Made by a program: the position numbers and the translations under genes | DNA from: JBCBKZ01 sp039026975 | GTDB taxonomy: Bacteria > Bacteroidota > Bacteroidia > J057 | Length of the DNA: 6,001 nt | NCBI GenBank assembly: GCA_039026975.1 | Contig: JBCCLI010000403.1 | Span: 1-6,001, forward strand | Reading direction: 5' to 3' | The notes under the pieces: generated by a model | The model's database searches: none | Seen by the model: the letters and a program-made list of their open reading frames with translations, nothing else | Told to the model about the DNA's origin: nothing | Shown here: positions 5,381-6,001 of the stretch, piece by piece | How the letters are laid out: each line of letters starts with the position of its first letter | Position numbering within the stretch: the first letter of the stretch is position 1

Positions 5381-6001
5381 TTACTTATTAATGCTTGCCA
5401 GGCTTAACACATCAAAAAGGTGGGTATAGGACTTTTCTTTTTTGTCTTTTTGTTCTGCTCTCTGAATAATAGCCTGATTCAGGTTTAGCCTTGGCACATA
5501 AGTCTTATTAAGATTTCTCATCCTAATGAGCTGCTGAGCCGCAATGTCAAAATCAGTATCCAAGGCTTCTAACCATTCAGAAATGGCTGTCTGGGGAGCA
5601 TTCTTATACCCCATATTCTTGGCCATATCACGTAAACCAGAAATGGTTAAATAGCCATTACCGGGAGCTTCCAGAAAATAGGGGCCATAGTTAAACTGAA
5701 CTTTTTTACCTGAGGATTCAGCTGTTAATTCAGTCCTAATTAACTGCCCATAATCTGCTACAAAACTTGATAGAACCTTATGAAACATCAGACAGGAAGG
5801 TACTCTCTTGGGTAAGGCTGTCTGAGAAGTCTCCATGTCAGCTGCAGTAGGGCTACTTAACTCACCACTTAGAAATCTCTTAGCAGTTTTCTTAGCATAC
5901 TGACAAAGACTATCAGATAAATCAACGCCAAAATGAAAGGGGAAATTAACCTTGATAAAGGCTATGCCTGCACAGGCAGTTAACCCCTCTCTTAACTTCT
6001 C
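5381..6001 (-). CDS. cas10: Cas10, large subunit of a type III CRISPR effector (C-terminal part; 5' end beyond the right edge)
   Basis: The frame is open from the window edge to a TAA at 5383-5381, giving 206 residues. An ATG at 5836 exists, but the frame continues 55 residues upstream of it with clear family sequence, so it is an internal Met and not the start. The first residues contain AGIAFIKVNFPFHFG (about 11-25), then a helix with LCQYAKKTAK. This matches the second Palm (cyclase-like) domain of Cas10, where a strand AGIAxxKxxFPF is followed by a helix ending in AKK. Next come PSCLMFHKVLSSFV (about 68-81) and a GPYFL segment (about 107-111), then a helical tail rich in charged residues that probably corresponds to the C-terminal helical domain. 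Cas10 binds the crRNA 5' handle region and, in active members, makes cyclic oligoadenylate and/or cuts ssDNA. The HD motif and the GGDD motif are both upstream of this window, so activity cannot be judged. It is followed 4 nt later by the Cas7-like gene. Assignment to Cas10 is firm in context; the subtype is inferred from the neighbours. Confidence 0.87.
   Translation of the reverse strand, partial: EKLREGLTACAGIAFIKVNFPFHFGVDLSDSLCQYAKKTAKRFLSGELSSPTAADMETSQTALPKRVPSCLMFHKVLSSFVADYGQLIRTELTAESSGKKVQFNYGPYFLEAPGNGYLTISGLRDMAKNMGYKNAPQTAISEWLEALDTDFDIAAQQLIRMRNLNKTYVPRLNLNQAIIQRAEQKDKKEKSYTHLFDVLSLASINK

Noticed and set aside
5381..5836. A free-standing 151-aa gene starting at 5836.
   Set aside because: The same frame runs on to the window edge and the 55 upstream residues carry Cas10 Palm-domain sequence (AGIAFIKVNFPF), so this is the end of cas10.
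1..6001. CRISPR array, tRNA, rRNA, insertion sequence, terminator or promoter.
   Set aside because: Coding frames fill the window with gaps of at most 7 nt. I saw no spaced direct repeats, no terminal inverted repeats and no hairpin followed by a T-run on the transcribed strand outside coding sequence.

Overview
The window lies wholly inside one minus-strand operon encoding most of a type III CRISPR-Cas effector (a Cas10/RAMP complex). It most resembles subtype III-D, and in particular the fused-subunit 'III-Dv' arrangement known from Synechocystis. There is no array, no adaptation gene (cas1/cas2), no cas6, no RNA gene and no mobile element between positions 1 and 6001. Both ends of the window cut through genes. 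The base composition looks moderately AT-rich (by eye, not computed). Gene starts lack Shine-Dalgarno sequences and the proteins resemble CRISPR RAMP families I associate with Bacteroidota. A Bacteroidota (possibly Cytophagales-like) host is therefore my best guess, at low to moderate confidence.

Layout in transcription order, right to left. (1) 6001-5381: C-terminal 206 residues of Cas10, from the second Palm domain to the stop. (2) 5376-4819: a short single-domain Cas7/Csm3-like RAMP, 185 aa. (3) 4817-3366: a Csx10-like Cas5-group RAMP, 483 aa, with two glycine-rich loops and a helical C-terminal extension. (4) 3358-1709: a 549-aa protein made of two Cas7 domains in tandem ('Cas7-2x'). (5) 1704-1297: a small 135-aa accessory protein resembling the TIGR04423 family. 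(6) 1297-1: the first 432 residues of a large TIGR03986-family RAMP, which has no stop inside the window and reads open to the left edge. Junctions are 4, 1, 7 and 4 nt, then a 1-nt TAATG overlap. No intergenic space is large enough for an internal promoter or terminator, so the genes are almost certainly co-transcribed and translationally coupled.

How the parts should work together (family knowledge plus inference): Cas10 and the Csx10/Cas5-like subunit form the foot that holds the crRNA 5' handle. The Cas7 domains form the backbone that holds the spacer and cuts target RNA at intervals. The small protein is a conserved partner of unknown role. Counting domains, the visible genes supply four Cas7 domains: one single, two fused, and one in the large TIGR03986-type protein. 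This is the same number as in Synechocystis III-Dv and in the single-chain III-E effector Cas7-11. By motif alignment the single Cas7 and the TIGR03986 protein lack the Csm3-type catalytic Asp, so target cleavage, if it occurs, probably falls to the fused Cas7-2x protein. Whether Cas10 can make cyclic oligoadenylate cannot be judged, because its HD and GGDD regions lie outside the window.
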